NCBI RefSeq assembly: GCF_000024785.1
Contig: NC_013441.1
Coordinates: 1,116,001-1,180,000, forward strand
Reading direction: 5' to 3'
Length of the DNA stretch: 64,000 nucleotides
From: Gordonia bronchialis DSM 43247
GTDB taxonomy: Bacteria; Actinomycetota; Actinomycetes; Mycobacteriales; Mycobacteriaceae
Both the position numbers and the translations under genes were made by a program. Below the pieces are notes generated by a model. It ran no database searches and was not told the origin of the DNA. It saw only the letters and a program-made list of their open reading frames with translations. Below, one piece after another: positions 42,543-50,155 of the stretch (the first letter of the stretch is position 1; the number at the start of each line of letters is the position of its first letter).

Positions 42543-43805
42543 TCAGGTGAACGGTGGCCGATCGTCGATGCGCGACGACACCCGGCCGACGGTGCGCCAG
42601 GCCCGCGCGACCAGGTCCGCGTCGTCGGGGGTGATGAGGTTGCCCATGACGCGCACCACCATCGACATCAGTCGTGCCGAGCGGATGCCCGGCCGGCCGA
42701 GGGTGGGCACGGCCTGCGGGACGGTCAGCACCCCGGCGAGGCGCCGCGCCGCCGAGAACGCCAGACCGTAGTGGTCGACGAGGATGGCCGGCCAACGGGT
42801 GGTGTGGTCGGGGTCGGCGCGGGTGTCGTCGATGAGTTCGATTGCCAGACGGCCGGTTTCGAGCGCGTAGTCGATCCCCTCACCGTTGAGGGGATTGACG
42901 CACGCGGCGGCGTCGCCGATGAGCATCCAGTTGCGGCCGGCGACTCCGCTGACCGCCCCGCCCATCGGGAGCAGAGCCGAGGTCAACCGGACGGGGGAGC
43001 CGTCGACGGCCCACTCGTCGCGCACCATGTCGGTGTAGAACTCGAGGACCGGACGTAATTGCATGTGCGCCGGGCGTTTCGAGGTGGCCAGCGCCCCGAC
43101 CCCGACGTTCAGCAATCCGTCGCCGGCGCTGCCGAGTGGGAAGACCCACCCGTAACCGGGCAGGAGGGTACCCTCGGGTCCGCGGAGTTCGAGGTGCGAA
43201 CCCATCCAGGCGTCGTCGGCCCGTCCGGACCGGACGTAGGCGCGTGCGGCGACACCATATGCGGTGTCGCGGTGCCACTCTCGGCCGAGGATCTTGCCCA
43301 GCCCGGAGCGCACGCCGTCGGCGACGATCACGTGCTCGGCCCGTACCGCCGAGGTGCCGGCCGCCGACGACAGCGTCACCGATTCGATCCGGTCGCCGCT
43401 CATCGTCACATCAACTGCTTTGGCGCCCTGGATCATTCGCGCGCCCTTCGACACCGCGAAGGCGCGGATCGCATCGTCGAGCTCGGTGCGGGCGACGGCA
43501 CTGCCGTGGGCGGGGAACCGCCCGGCCGGCCAGGGCACACGCTTGTCGGCGCCCCAGCCGTGCAGATGCAGTCCCTCGATGCGGGGGCGATCGGCCAGGA
43601 AGTGGCCGAGACCGAGCCGGTCGAGTTCGGCGACCGCACGCGGGGTGAGCCCGTCACCGCAGGTCTTGTCGCGAGGGAACACCGCGGCATCGACGAGAAC
43701 CACGTCGTGCCCGGCGGCGGCCGCGTACGCCGCGGCCGCCGATCCCCCCGGGCCGGCGCCGACGACGAGAACGTCGGCGCGGGCCGGAATCGCCTCACTG
43801 GTCAC
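42543..43805 (-). CDS. menJ: Menaquinone/geranylgeranyl reductase-family flavoprotein
   Basis: The M. tuberculosis counterpart Rv0561c (MenJ) saturates one isoprene unit of menaquinone-9. The 420-residue protein has the FAD-binding motif VLVVGAGPGGSAAAAYAA, DKTCGDGLTPRAVAEL (geranylgeranyl reductase signature), DGVRSGLGKILG and the second FAD motif LIGDAAACVNPLNGEGIDYA. The GTG at 43805 is preferred because the longer frame to 43925 consists of a palindromic repeat also found at 44.7 kb. Its place before grcC1, menG and mgtA fits the mycobacterial order. Confidence 0.88.
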   Translation of the reverse strand: MTSEAIPARADVLVVGAGPGGSAAAAYAAAAGHDVVLVDAAVFPRDKTCGDGLTPRAVAELDRLGLGHFLADRPRIEGLHLHGWGADKRVPWPAGRFPAHGSAVARTELDDAIRAFAVSKGARMIQGAKAVDVTMSGDRIESVTLSSAAGTSAVRAEHVIVADGVRSGLGKILGREWHRDTAYGVAARAYVRSGRADDAWMGSHLELRGPEGTLLPGYGWVFPLGSAGDGLLNVGVGALATSKRPAHMQLRPVLEFYTDMVRDEWAVDGSPVRLTSALLPMGGAVSGVAGRNWMLIGDAAACVNPLNGEGIDYALETGRLAIELIDDTRADPDHTTRWPAILVDHYGLAFSAARRLAGVLTVPQAVPTLGRPGIRSARLMSMVVRVMGNLITPDDADLVARAWRTVGRVSSRIDDRPPFT

Positions 43806-43820
43806 GCAGACCAGTATGTC

Positions 43821-43890
43821 GTGTCCGCACGGGTCGCCCTCAGCGGCCACCGAGGGCAATATGCCCTCGGCGACCCGTGCGGACGACCCG
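43821..43890 (+). repeat. Palindromic repeat, copy A (upstream of AbiEi/DUF559-like gene)
   Basis: Outer arms GTCCGCACGGGTCG (43823-43836) and CGACCCGTGCGGAC (43871-43884) are perfect complements. Inside, CCGAGGGCA and TGCCCTCGG form a second hairpin around ATA (43850-43870). The 5' GCCCTC can also pair with the inner GAGGGC, so two folds compete. A copy in the same orientation, with only scattered differences, lies at 44742-44811, on the other side of the gene in between. Confidence 0.75.
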
Positions 43891-43927
43891 CCCGGATCCG
43901 AATCCGCACCCGCTGCGTCTGACATGT

Positions 43928-44767
43928 ATGGACGAGCCCAATTCTCAGCGCGACTTCGGGATCTATACGCGAGTTGAACTCGCGGATCGGGATTTCACGG
44001 ACACCGAGATCCGACGCATGGTCCGCACCGGAGCGTTGTCACATCTGGCACGCGGCTGGTACGCGACGCCGACTGCCGAGCCGGCCGCCGCGACCGCGGT
44101 ATCCAAGGGCGGCTGTCTGAGCTGCGTGTCGGCGCTCGCGGCCTACGGGTTCTGGGTGCCCCCGGGCTACAGCGGCACCACGCACATCCGCGGAGCGAAA
44201 CGCCGCCGCGGCGACCTCGGTTTCTGTCGGGGCTACGGACCGCCACTACCGGTGACCGCCGCCGTCGATCTCTCGCCGACCGCGCTGGTATACGCGGCAC
44301 GGTGTATGACTGCCGAAGACTGGATCGCGGTCACCGATTCTGTGATGAACACCTGGAAGATCGACGTGCCCGCCTTACAGGAGATGATGCCGTACCTGCC
44401 CAGAACGATCATTCGTCTCATGCAACGGTGTGATCACCGCTCACAGTCGGGTACCGAGTCGATAGTGCGCGTCCGGTTACGCGCACTGGGGTTCGCCGTG
44501 GAGGTCCAGCCCAGGATCGAAACGGTGGGACACGTCGACCTCAAGGTGGGTCGCCTGCTCATCGAATGTGACAGCAAGCTGCATCACACGAGTCTCGAGG
44601 ATTATCAGAAGGATCGGATGCGGGACCGAAAGGCACTGATCAGGCAGGATATTCCGTTCCGGGTGACCTTCGATGACGTCATCTACGGGTGGGCGGAAAC
44701 GCTCGACGACATCTGCGCTGTGACCCGTCCCGACCGGCACCGTGTCCGGAAGGGTCGCTCTCAGTAG
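43928..44767 (+). CDS. AbiEi-like/DUF559-type protein (winged helix + PD-(D/E)XK-like domain)
   Basis: The 279-residue protein begins with a winged-helix region like AbiEi-type antitoxins (RVELADRDFTDTEIRRMVRT, LARGWYATP, CLSCVSALAAYGFWVPPG) and ends with a DUF559/Vsr-like nuclease fold (GTESIVRVRLRALGF, then HVDLKVGRLLIECDSKLHH, supplying the E, D and ExD/K-like residues, and QKDRMRDRKAL). Many actinobacteria carry such genes without a toxin partner, and none is adjacent here. The function is unknown; DNA binding or cleavage is likely. The gene separates menJ from grcC1 and is flanked by repeat copies A and B. ATG 43924 is out of frame; 43928 is used. Confidence 0.78.
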   Translation: MDEPNSQRDFGIYTRVELADRDFTDTEIRRMVRTGALSHLARGWYATPTAEPAAATAVSKGGCLSCVSALAAYGFWVPPGYSGTTHIRGAKRRRGDLGFCRGYGPPLPVTAAVDLSPTALVYAARCMTAEDWIAVTDSVMNTWKIDVPALQEMMPYLPRTIIRLMQRCDHRSQSGTESIVRVRLRALGFAVEVQPRIETVGHVDLKVGRLLIECDSKLHHTSLEDYQKDRMRDRKALIRQDIPFRVTFDDVIYGWAETLDDICAVTRPDRHRVRKGRSQ

Positions 44768-44820
44768 CCGCCGAGGGCAATATGCCCTCGGCGACCCGTG
44801 AGAACGACCCGTCCGGACAC
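44742..44820 (+). repeat. Palindromic repeat, copy B (downstream of AbiEi/DUF559-like gene)
   Basis: This copy begins inside the last codons of the AbiEi/DUF559-like gene and ends at 44820. Terminal arms GTGTCCGG (44742-44749) and CCGGACAC (44813-44820) are complementary, GGGTCG/CGACCC lie inside them, and the CCGAGGGCA/TGCCCTCGG hairpin is identical to copy A. It may also act as the gene's terminator. Confidence 0.75.
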
Positions 44821-44921
44821 AACCCATCGGGCGCGAGGTGCGTGCCTGCCGATAGGCTCAGCACCATGAACGCCGAGCGCCGTTGCGCAGCGTCCGACGA
44901 CGAGATGGAGCGGTAGATCAC

Positions 44922-45938
44922 GTGAAGTCCACATTTGCCGGGGTCGATCTGGTTTCGGATGAGTTCGCCGAGACGGTTCGCTCGTCGCTGCAGCGGGTCG
45001 AAGACCTCCTACTCGCCGAACTGTCATCCGGGGACGACGTGATGACCGAGGCGGCGACACATCTGGCCAAAGCCGGTGGTAAACGTTTCCGCCCGATGTT
45101 CGCGGTGCTCGCCGCCCAGTTCGGTGAGCGACCCGACGCCGACGAGGTGATCACCTCGGCCACCGTCGTCGAGATGATCCACCTGGCCACCCTCTACCAC
45201 GACGACGTGATGGACGAGGCGCCCCTGCGCCGCGGGGCACCGAGCGCCAACGCCCGCTGGTCCAACAGCGTCGCGATCCTCTCCGGCGACTTCCTGTTCG
45301 CGCGGGCCTCGCGGCTGGTCTCGACGCTGGGACCCGATGCCGTGCGGATCATCGCGGAGACCTTCGCCGAGCTCGTCACCGGGCAGATGCGCGAGACCGT
45401 GGGAGTGAAAGCCGGTGGGGACCCCATCGAGCACTACCTGCGGGTGGTGTGGGAGAAGACCGGCTCGCTGATCGCCGCGGCCGGGCGTTTCGGTGCGATG
45501 GCCTCCGGGGCCACACCCGACGACGTCGAACGGCTCTCCCGCATCGGCGACGTGGTGGGCACCGCATTCCAGGTGTCCGACGACATCATCGACATCAGCT
45601 CGGTGACCGGCGACTCCGGCAAGACGCCGGGCACCGACCTGCGCGAGGGGGTGCACACCCTGCCGGTGCTGTACGCACTGCGCTCCGACGACGCGTCGTC
45701 GCAGCGGCTGCGTCAGCTCCTGGTGGCCGCCGACGGCACGGCCCGCCCGCTGACCGACGACGACGAGGTCGCCGAGGCGATCGAGCTGCTCGGCTCGTCG
45801 TCGGGGATGAGTCAGGCCCACGCCAGGCTGCAGTCGTTCGCCGACGAGGCCGACGCCGAGCTGGCGCAGTTGGCCGACGGCCCGGCCCACCAGGCGTTGT
45901 CGTCGCTGGTGCGCTACACCGTCGACCGGATGGGCTGA
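44922..45938 (+). CDS. grcC1: Long-chain trans-polyprenyl diphosphate synthase (GrcC1-like)
   Basis: The enzyme extends allylic diphosphates with isopentenyl diphosphate to make the menaquinone side chain. The 338-residue protein has the family motifs GGKRFRPMF, the first Asp-rich motif LYHDDVMDEAPLRRG, GQMRETVG and the second motif FQVSDDIIDIS with KTPGTDLREG. The residue five before the first Asp motif is Ala, which is typical of enzymes making long chains. The GTG at 44922 is chosen from the position of the first conserved helix; the ribosome site is weak. M. tuberculosis grcC1 (Rv0562) also precedes htpX. Confidence 0.92.
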   Translation: MKSTFAGVDLVSDEFAETVRSSLQRVEDLLLAELSSGDDVMTEAATHLAKAGGKRFRPMFAVLAAQFGERPDADEVITSATVVEMIHLATLYHDDVMDEAPLRRGAPSANARWSNSVAILSGDFLFARASRLVSTLGPDAVRIIAETFAELVTGQMRETVGVKAGGDPIEHYLRVVWEKTGSLIAAAGRFGAMASGATPDDVERLSRIGDVVGTAFQVSDDIIDISSVTGDSGKTPGTDLREGVHTLPVLYALRSDDASSQRLRQLLVAADGTARPLTDDDEVAEAIELLGSSSGMSQAHARLQSFADEADAELAQLADGPAHQALSSLVRYTVDRMG

Positions 45939-46052
45939 GTGGTCCCCACCGAACTCCCGCCCCGGGCGCCGCGGAAACTGATTCGGACCGTGGTTCGTTT
46001 GACCTGATGACATCCCGCGTCCCCGCGGGGTGACGAGAACGAACGAGGGATC

Positions 46053-46931
46053 ATGCATTTCAACGGACTGAAGACCGCACTGCTGCTGGGGTTGATGTCG
46101 GCGATCATCGTCGGGATCGGTGCCGCGTTCCGCAGTCCGGTGATCCTGGCGGGTTCGGTGGTCGTCGCGATCGCCGTGAACGCCTACGTCTATTTCAACA
46201 GCGCCAAACTATCGCTGAAGGCGATGCACGCCCAGCCGGTCACCGAGGTCGAGGCCCCCATCCTGTACCGGATCGTGCGGGAGCTCGCGACCTCGGCCCA
46301 TCAGCCGATGCCCGCGCTCTACATCAGCCCGACCGAGTCGCCCAACGCCTTCGCCACCGGCCGCAACCCCAAGAACGCTGCGGTGTGCTGTACCACCGGC
46401 ATCCTGCGTCTGCTCGACGAGCGGGAGCTGCGCGCGGTGCTCGGCCATGAACTCTCGCACGTCTACAACCGCGACATCCTGATCAGCTCGGTGGCCGGCG
46501 CGATGGCCGCGATCGTCAGCGGTCTGGCCAACTTCGCGATGTTCTTCGGCGCGTTCGGCGGCAACCGCGGGGGCAACGGACCGAACCCGTTGGTGATGAT
46601 CCTGATCGCGATGCTCGGGCCGATCGCGGCGACGCTGGTCAAGCTGGCCGTCTCGCGCTCACGGGAGTATCAGGCCGACCAGTCCGGGGCCGAGCTGACC
46701 GGTGATCCGCTGGCGCTCGCGTCGGCGCTGGCGAAGATCTCCGGCGGCGTGCAGGCCGCGCCGCTGCCGCCCAACCCCGACATCGCCGCACAGTCGCACC
46801 TGATGATCGAGAGCCCCTTCCGGGCCACCGATCGGATGGCGAAGATGTTCTCCACCCATCCGCCCACCGAGGAGCGCATCGCGCGCCTGCACGAGATGGC
46901 CCGACGCGGGACCGGCGGCGACTACCGGTAG
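46053..46931 (+). CDS. htpX: Membrane zinc metalloprotease HtpX
   Basis: HtpX is a membrane-bound M48 protease that removes damaged membrane proteins. The 292-residue protein has two N-terminal helices (about 5-50), the zinc motif HELSH at about residue 138 ([16 protein letters not shown]), two more helices (about 155-205), and the third zinc ligand in [15 protein letters not shown]. The [13 protein letters not shown] segment is also characteristic. It overlaps the convergent yajQ by 10 bases. Order grcC1-htpX matches Rv0562-Rv0563. Confidence 0.95.
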   Translation: MHFNGLKTALLLGLMSAIIVGIGAAFRSPVILAGSVVVAIAVNAYVYFNSAKLSLKAMHAQPVTEVEAPILYRIVRELATSAHQPMPALYISPTESPNAFATGRNPKNAAVCCTTGILRLLDERELRAVLGHELSHVYNRDILISSVAGAMAAIVSGLANFAMFFGAFGGNRGGNGPNPLVMILIAMLGPIAATLVKLAVSRSREYQADQSGAELTGDPLALASALAKISGGVQAAPLPPNPDIAAQSHLMIESPFRATDRMAKMFSTHPPTEERIARLHEMARRGTGGDYR

Positions 46932-47413
46932 TTGACGAACTGCAGGGCGATGCCGAAGTCCTCGCCCTTGAGCAGTGCGATGACGGCCTGCAGGTCGTCG
47001 CGCTTCTTGCTGGACACGCGCAGCTCGTCGCCCTGAATCTGCGCCTTGACGCCCTTGGGGCCCTCGTCGCGGATTTTCTTGGAGATCTTCTTGGCGTGTT
47101 CGGAATCGATGCCCTGAACCAGGTTGCCGCTGATCTTGTAGGTCTTGCCCGACGCCGTGACCTCGCCGGCGTCGAAGGCCTTCAGCGAGATGTCGCGGCG
47201 GATCAGCTTCTCCTTGAACACCTCGAGCCCGGCCTGGGCGCGTTCCTCGGCGTCGGAGGTGATCACGATGGTCTCTTCGCCGGACCACTCGATGCCGGTG
47301 TTGGTGCCGCGGAAGTCGTAGCGCTGGGAGAGTTCCTTGGCCGCCTGGTTGAGGGCGTTGTCGACCTCCTGACGGTCGATCTTGCTCACCACGTCGAATG
47401 AAGAATCAGCCAT
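46922..47413 (-). CDS. YajQ-family nucleotide-binding protein
   Basis: The 163-residue protein is a complete YajQ/UPF0234 member: [70 protein letters not shown] and the C-terminal LQFVNYR. YajQ proteins bind nucleotides and RNA, and some bind cyclic di-GMP, which is of interest given the c-di-GMP genes in this window. The ATG at 47413 is used; the TTG two codons earlier is less likely. M. tuberculosis Rv0566c is the counterpart. Confidence 0.93.
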   Translation of the reverse strand: MADSSFDVVSKIDRQEVDNALNQAAKELSQRYDFRGTNTGIEWSGEETIVITSDAEERAQAGLEVFKEKLIRRDISLKAFDAGEVTASGKTYKISGNLVQGIDSEHAKKISKKIRDEGPKGVKAQIQGDELRVSSKKRDDLQAVIALLKGEDFGIALQFVNYR

Positions 47414-47592
47414 GTGCAACAGGGTAGACGGTCGCTCCCGACCGCTCGCACCCTCGCGTCCGCGTCGTGGATCGGCGACGAAGCGGTGCCGCCGCCGACG
47501 TCGTGAACAGCCGGTTTGCGCCGAAGTGGCAGTTTCGTTGTATTCTTCACGGCGTTGTTCTCACACCGGTGCGCCGGTGCGCGGAACGGCAC

Positions 47593-47673
47593 GGCAGGTT
47601 GCCCGAGCGGCCAAAGGGAGCGGACTGTAAATCCGTCGCGCAAGCTACATAGGTTCGAATCCTATACCTGCCA
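47593..47673 (+). tRNA. tRNA-Tyr (anticodon GTA)
   Basis: Acceptor arms GGCAGGT (47593-47599) and ACCTGCC (47666-47672) pair fully. The anticodon stem GCGGA/TCCGT closes the loop CTGTAAA, so the anticodon is GTA. The TPsiC arm contains GGTTCGAATCC. The 81-base length reflects the long variable arm of bacterial tRNA-Tyr. CCA is not encoded. Confidence 0.95.
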
Positions 47674-47801
47674 CTGACGTGGTCAGCCCACGCACGATCT
47701 GGTCGGGAGCGGTCCTCTGAACGGGGATTTGGTCTCGCAGAGCGTGGGTGTGTAACCTCGTTAAGGCTCTCGAAACGCCTGGCAACAGGCGGATCGGGCA
47801 C

Positions 47802-47874
47802 GCCCCCTTAGCTCAGTCGGCAGAGCGTTTCCATGGTAAGGAAAAGGTCGACGGTTCGATTCCGTCAGGGGGCT
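47802..47874 (+). tRNA. tRNA-Thr (anticodon GGT)
   Basis: Acceptor arms GCCCCCT and AGGGGGC pair, the D arm reads AGCTCAGTCGGCAGAGC, and the anticodon stem TTTCC/GGAAA closes ATGGTAA, giving anticodon GGT. The TPsiC arm contains GGTTCGATTCC. 73 bases; CCA is not encoded. Confidence 0.95.
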
Positions 47875-47895
47875 CGCTGGACGCAAGTCCAACGG

Positions 47896-47969
47896 GGCGG
47901 TGTAGCTCAGCTGGTTAGAGCGCACGACTCATAATCGTGAGGTCGAGGGATCGAGCCCCTCCACCGCTA
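47896..47969 (+). tRNA. tRNA-Met (anticodon CAT, elongator type)
   Basis: Acceptor arms GGCGGTG and CACCGCT pair with one G-T at the end. The anticodon stem CACGA/TCGTG closes CTCATAA, giving CAT. The anticodon stem lacks the three G-C pairs of initiator tRNA, so this is the elongator. 74 bases. It lies 96 bases before rpmG. Confidence 0.93.
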
Positions 47970-48065
47970 CACATCGGATCCGACAACGGAACCGAGCGAA
48001 AGGGTCGCCGTCCCCGCCGGGAACCGCCGATCGCGACCACGTACCACCCGAAAGAAGGCAATCCA

Positions 48066-48233
48066 GTGGCCTCCTCCACAGACGTTCGCCCCAAGATCAC
48101 CTTGGCGTGCGAGGTGTGCAAGCACCGCAACTACATCACCAAGAAGAACCGCCGCAACGATCCCGATCGTCTCGAGATCAAGAAGTTCTGCCCGAACTGC
48201 GGCAAGCATCAGGCTCATAAGGAATCGCGCTGA
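48066..48233 (+). CDS. rpmG: 50S ribosomal protein L33 (zinc-binding form)
   Basis: The 55-residue protein is full-length L33: [20 protein letters not shown] and [15 protein letters not shown]. Two CxxC pairs bind zinc, so this is the C+ form. The GTG start follows AGAAGG at normal spacing. In M. tuberculosis rpmG2 also sits just before hadA. Confidence 0.96.
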   Translation: MASSTDVRPKITLACEVCKHRNYITKKNRRNDPDRLEIKKFCPNCGKHQAHKESR

Positions 48234-48270
48234 CGATTCCGCGGTCGGTTCGCCCGACGCGAGTGTGAGA

Positions 48271-48303
48271 ACGGGCCGCCTCTTGTCGAGGTGGCCCGTC
48301 TTT
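48271..48303 (+). terminator. Intrinsic terminator after rpmG
   Basis: A 12-base stem (ACGGGCCGCCTC / GAGGTGGCCCGT, one G-T pair) with a five-base loop is followed by CTTT. It lies between rpmG and hadAB. Confidence 0.8.
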
Positions 48304-48347
48304 GCTGTAGAAGACCCCGGGTAGTTCTGTACGAGGTGATAGCCGTC

Positions 48348-49442
48348 ATGGCTCAGTTGTCCGACGTTGATCTAGAGGAGCGCATGAACGCGTTGAAGAC
48401 CGATGCGAAACTCACGCCTGAGGAGATCGCCGAGCACACCAAGTCGTTGGTGGGCTTCAACTACACCGTCGACGACTACTACGAGATCGGTCGTGAAGAG
48501 GTTCGCAAGCACGCGTTCGCGGTGCAGGACGCCCACCCGACCCACTGGGATGAGGCGCAGGCTCGTGCGATGGGTCACGACACCCTGATCGCGGCACCCA
48601 CCTTTGTGTCGGTGCTCGGCATCATCGCGCAGCGCCGGTTGTTCGAGGACGTCGTCACCGGATACGACCTGTGGCAGATCATGCAGACCGACCAGCGGCT
48701 GATCTACCACCAGCCGATGAAGGTCGGCGATCAGCTGGTGTGCGACGTCTCGCTGGACTCGTTCCGTCATGTCACCAGCCCCGAGATGATCGACCTGATG
48801 GTCACCAAGAACGTCATCTGGAATCAGCGCAACGAGCCGGTGATGACCACCTACACCTCGCTCGCCGCGCGGCCCGGGATGGAGATCGATCCGGCGCTGG
48901 CCGAGTCGCTCGACCACGTGATGATGAAGGTCGACAAGGTCGGGCACGGCGGGCGGACCGTCGAACAGGAGCCGGGTCGCTACGACCAGCCCGATCCGAC
49001 ACAGTCGCCGAGCGCTTACGCGGCCATCGACTTCGACACCCTGACCGTCGGACAGGAACTGCCGGCCAAGCGCTTCCTGCTCACCCGCGGCAATCTGACC
49101 AACTATGCGGGCGTGGCCGCTGATCCCAACCCGATCCACTTCTCCGATCATCTGGTCAAGGCCTCGGGTATGGAAGACGTTGTGGCGCACGGTATGCAGA
49201 CGATGGGACTCGGTGCGACGTTCATCTCGGAGTTCATCGGCGATCCGGCCGCGTTCTGCGAGTACAACGTGCGCTTCACCAGCCCGGTGTACGTGCCCGC
49301 CGATGACAGCGCGGCCGTCGACTTCACCGGCAAGGTCAAGTCGCTGGACCCCGAGACCCGCCAGGGTGTGATCGCCATCGTCGCCAAGCAGGGCGACCGC
49401 AAGATCTTCGGCCGCGCACAGGCCAAGATCCAGTTCAACTGA
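48348..49442 (+). CDS. Fused HadA-HadB (3R)-hydroxyacyl-ACP dehydratase
   Basis: HadAB dehydrates beta-hydroxyacyl-AcpM in the FAS-II cycle that makes mycolic acids. In mycobacteria the two hotdog subunits are separate genes; here one 364-residue chain contains both. Residues about 15-170 are HadA-like (LVGFNYTVDDYYEIGREEV and PTFVSVLGI), a linker follows, and residues about 220-364 are HadB-like with the hydratase-2 motif YAGVAADPNPIHFSDHLVKA carrying the catalytic Asp and His. No hadC gene follows. The ATG at 48348 is chosen; context rpmG-hadAB-(insert)-tRNA-Trp-secE-nusG is as in mycobacteria. Confidence 0.93.
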   Translation: MAQLSDVDLEERMNALKTDAKLTPEEIAEHTKSLVGFNYTVDDYYEIGREEVRKHAFAVQDAHPTHWDEAQARAMGHDTLIAAPTFVSVLGIIAQRRLFEDVVTGYDLWQIMQTDQRLIYHQPMKVGDQLVCDVSLDSFRHVTSPEMIDLMVTKNVIWNQRNEPVMTTYTSLAARPGMEIDPALAESLDHVMMKVDKVGHGGRTVEQEPGRYDQPDPTQSPSAYAAIDFDTLTVGQELPAKRFLLTRGNLTNYAGVAADPNPIHFSDHLVKASGMEDVVAHGMQTMGLGATFISEFIGDPAAFCEYNVRFTSPVYVPADDSAAVDFTGKVKSLDPETRQGVIAIVAKQGDRKIFGRAQAKIQFN

Positions 49443-49452
49443 TCACGACAGC

Positions 49453-49497
49453 AACCGGGCCCGATCTGCGCTTGTGGCGCGATCGGGCCCGGTTTGT
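49453..49497. terminator. Bidirectional terminator between hadAB and the DUF4189 gene
   Basis: Perfect 14-base arms AACCGGGCCCGATC and GATCGGGCCCGGTT are separated by 14 bases and followed by TTTG. The genes on both sides converge on it. Confidence 0.8.
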
Positions 49498-49527
49498 CGT
49501 ATCCGATGGGCTTGAGGTGACGGTCGG

Positions 49528-49908
49528 TCACCGCGGACGCGTGGTGCACGCCCACCGCGCGACGTACCCGCGGTAGGGCAGTTCGCTGCGCGCGGCGTTC
49601 TGGGCGGCCTGCGGGGTGCGGTAGCCGCTCGCCCAGTGCCAGTGCCGGCGATCGTTGGTGTAGGCGATCGCGCCGCACGAGTTGTAGAACGCGAAATACC
49701 CACAGTGCGAACCACATCGGGCCTTGGCGGCGTTGATCGCGGATCGCTGGGAGGGGTAGTCGACGGCGTAGCTGGTGCGCCCGGAGTTGTCGAAGGCGAT
49801 GACGCCCCAGTTGGTGGCTGCCTGGGCGGGTCCCGCGGCCGCGAGGGTGGTTCCTCCGGCCGCCAATGATGCGGTGATGCCGATTGCTGCGATGAGTTTG
49901 CGATTCAT
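49528..49908 (-). CDS. Secreted DUF4189 protein
   Basis: The 126-residue protein has a clear signal peptide (hydrophobic residues about 7-30, cleavage near AQAATNWG) and a mature DUF4189 domain with WGVIAFDNSG, AINAAKARCG, four Cys residues in CGSHCGYFAFYNSCGAIAY and one near the C-terminus (WAC). Such small disulfide-containing exported proteins are common in Mycobacteriales; their role is unknown. The ATG at 49908 is chosen because the signal peptide starts there, though no ribosome site is seen. It is divergent from the kinase gene. Confidence 0.85.
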   Translation of the reverse strand: MNRKLIAAIGITASLAAGGTTLAAAGPAQAATNWGVIAFDNSGRTSYAVDYPSQRSAINAAKARCGSHCGYFAFYNSCGAIAYTNDRRHWHWASGYRTPQAAQNAARSELPYRGYVARWACTTRPR

Positions 49909-50155
49909 GTTGTTAAAAATAGACTGAGAAATCGCGAAAGTATCTACTGGTCTGTCGTTCGAATTACCGCCCGTGCCGTGACCGTTCGCCGCGCTAATCA
50001 ACTGTCGGACTGGTCATTTGGTGGGTGGTAAACCGGCGGTTGGCCGGCCGGGCGGGTCCGACCCGAGTACATTGTGGCGAAGGTCGGATTCATGCGGATG
50101 ACGGAGCTGGCAGAAGACCTTCGATGCAGGGACTGTTTTCGCGGGTTATCGCATC

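Noticed and set aside
43806..43925. 40-residue N-terminal extension of MenJ
   Set aside because: It is translated palindromic repeat, found again at 44.7 kb; the FAD motif of the family sits 11 residues after the GTG at 43805.
43928..44767. Complete AbiE toxin-antitoxin pair
   Set aside because: Only the AbiEi/DUF559-like gene is present; no AbiEii nucleotidyltransferase gene is adjacent on either strand.
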